From Prevotellaceae bacterium (GTDB taxonomy: Bacteria > Bacteroidota > Bacteroidia > Bacteroidales > Paludibacteraceae), in NCBI GenBank assembly GCA_031290375.1, contig JAITNR010000022.1:1-13662 (forward strand): a stretch of 13,662 bases of DNA. The letters run 5' to 3'. The translations under genes were made by a program, and so were the position numbers. Positions 13,481-13,662 of this stretch are shown here, one piece after another. Below the pieces are notes generated by a model that saw only the letters and a program-made list of their open reading frames with translations, was not told the DNA's origin and did not search any database. The first letter of the stretch is position 1. Every line of letters begins with the position of its first letter.

Positions 13481-13498
13481 ATAAAGACAGATGGACTG

Positions 13499-13529
13499 CA
13501 AAGGTAAAAACTTTTTTTCATTCTGCAAT
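13499..13529 (-). promoter_or_regulatory. Promoter for trmD
   Basis: On the minus strand TACCTTTG (13506-13499) is a full -7 match, and ATTG (13529-13526) is a near -33 match with 19 bases between. The start would be near 13492, about 140 bases before the trmD ATG. Confidence 0.65.
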
Positions 13530-13552
13530 ACTTAAAACCTTTGAAAAATAAA

Positions 13553-13584
13553 TTTGCACAATCCAAAAATTATATCTACCTTTG
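13553..13584 (+). promoter_or_regulatory. Strong Bacteroidota promoter for the gene at the right edge
   Basis: TTTG (13553-13556), a 20-base spacer and TACCTTTG (13577-13584) match both consensus elements. It is divergent from the trmD promoter. The start near 13591 gives a leader of about 43 bases to the ATG at 13634. Confidence 0.75.
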
Positions 13585-13633
13585 CACCCGATTTTAAACT
13601 TATGTGGATTTTTATTAACAATTAACTCAACAC

Positions 13634-13662
13634 ATGTTACCTAACTCGCTATCAGCCATTGG
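13634..13662 (+). CDS. Start of an unidentified gene, cut by the window edge
   Basis: ATG at 13634 opens a frame of 9 full codons (MLPNSLSAI) that runs off the window. It stands about 43 bases after a perfect promoter, which supports a real gene. Too little is visible to name it. Confidence 0.4.

Overview
The window looks like chromosomal DNA from a member of the Bacteroidota, probably near Bacteroidales. The evidence is the AT-rich composition, repeated promoter elements of the Bacteroidota type (TTTG about 20 bases before TAnnTTTG), weak or absent Shine-Dalgarno sequences, a TonB-dependent receptor with a carboxypeptidase-regulatory-like front domain, and DNA polymerase I, TrmD and a bacterial geranylgeranylglyceryl phosphate synthase that all read like Bacteroidota proteins. 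The species cannot be told from the sequence.

Region 1 (1-1690) is the 3' end of an Rhs gene. The conserved Rhs core ends at about base 410. It is followed by a variable C-terminal domain that carries the catalytic signature of an L,D-transpeptidase (YkuD fold). The next gene starts inside the Rhs stop region (ATGAATAA overlap) and encodes a small lipoprotein, which is a good candidate for a periplasmic immunity protein. A strong terminator closes the pair. This is the most interesting part of the window: a likely peptidoglycan-targeting polymorphic toxin with its protector. Bases 1690-2060 hold no recognisable gene.

Region 2 (2101-6592, minus strand) reads, in transcription order, as a membrane acyltransferase-3 family protein, a Cys-rich exported protein overlapping it by ATGA, a TonB-dependent receptor, and a small periplasmic HMA-type metal-binding protein. 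The last three suggest heavy-metal (perhaps copper) traffic across the outer membrane. The HMA protein lacks the first Cys of its motif.

Region 3 (6593-10800) holds polA, a 162-bp element with inverted ends that resembles a miniature mobile repeat, a strong rod-like structured RNA or leader, a small HTH regulator, a pair of direct repeats that could be its operator, and a small lipoprotein with its terminator.

Region 4 (10850-13662) holds a truncated PH-domain gene remnant (minus strand), a phosphopantetheinyl transferase, a geranylgeranylglyceryl phosphate synthase with no ATG start, and trmD on the opposite strand, whose 3' end overlaps it. Divergent promoters follow, one for trmD and one for a gene that begins at the right edge.
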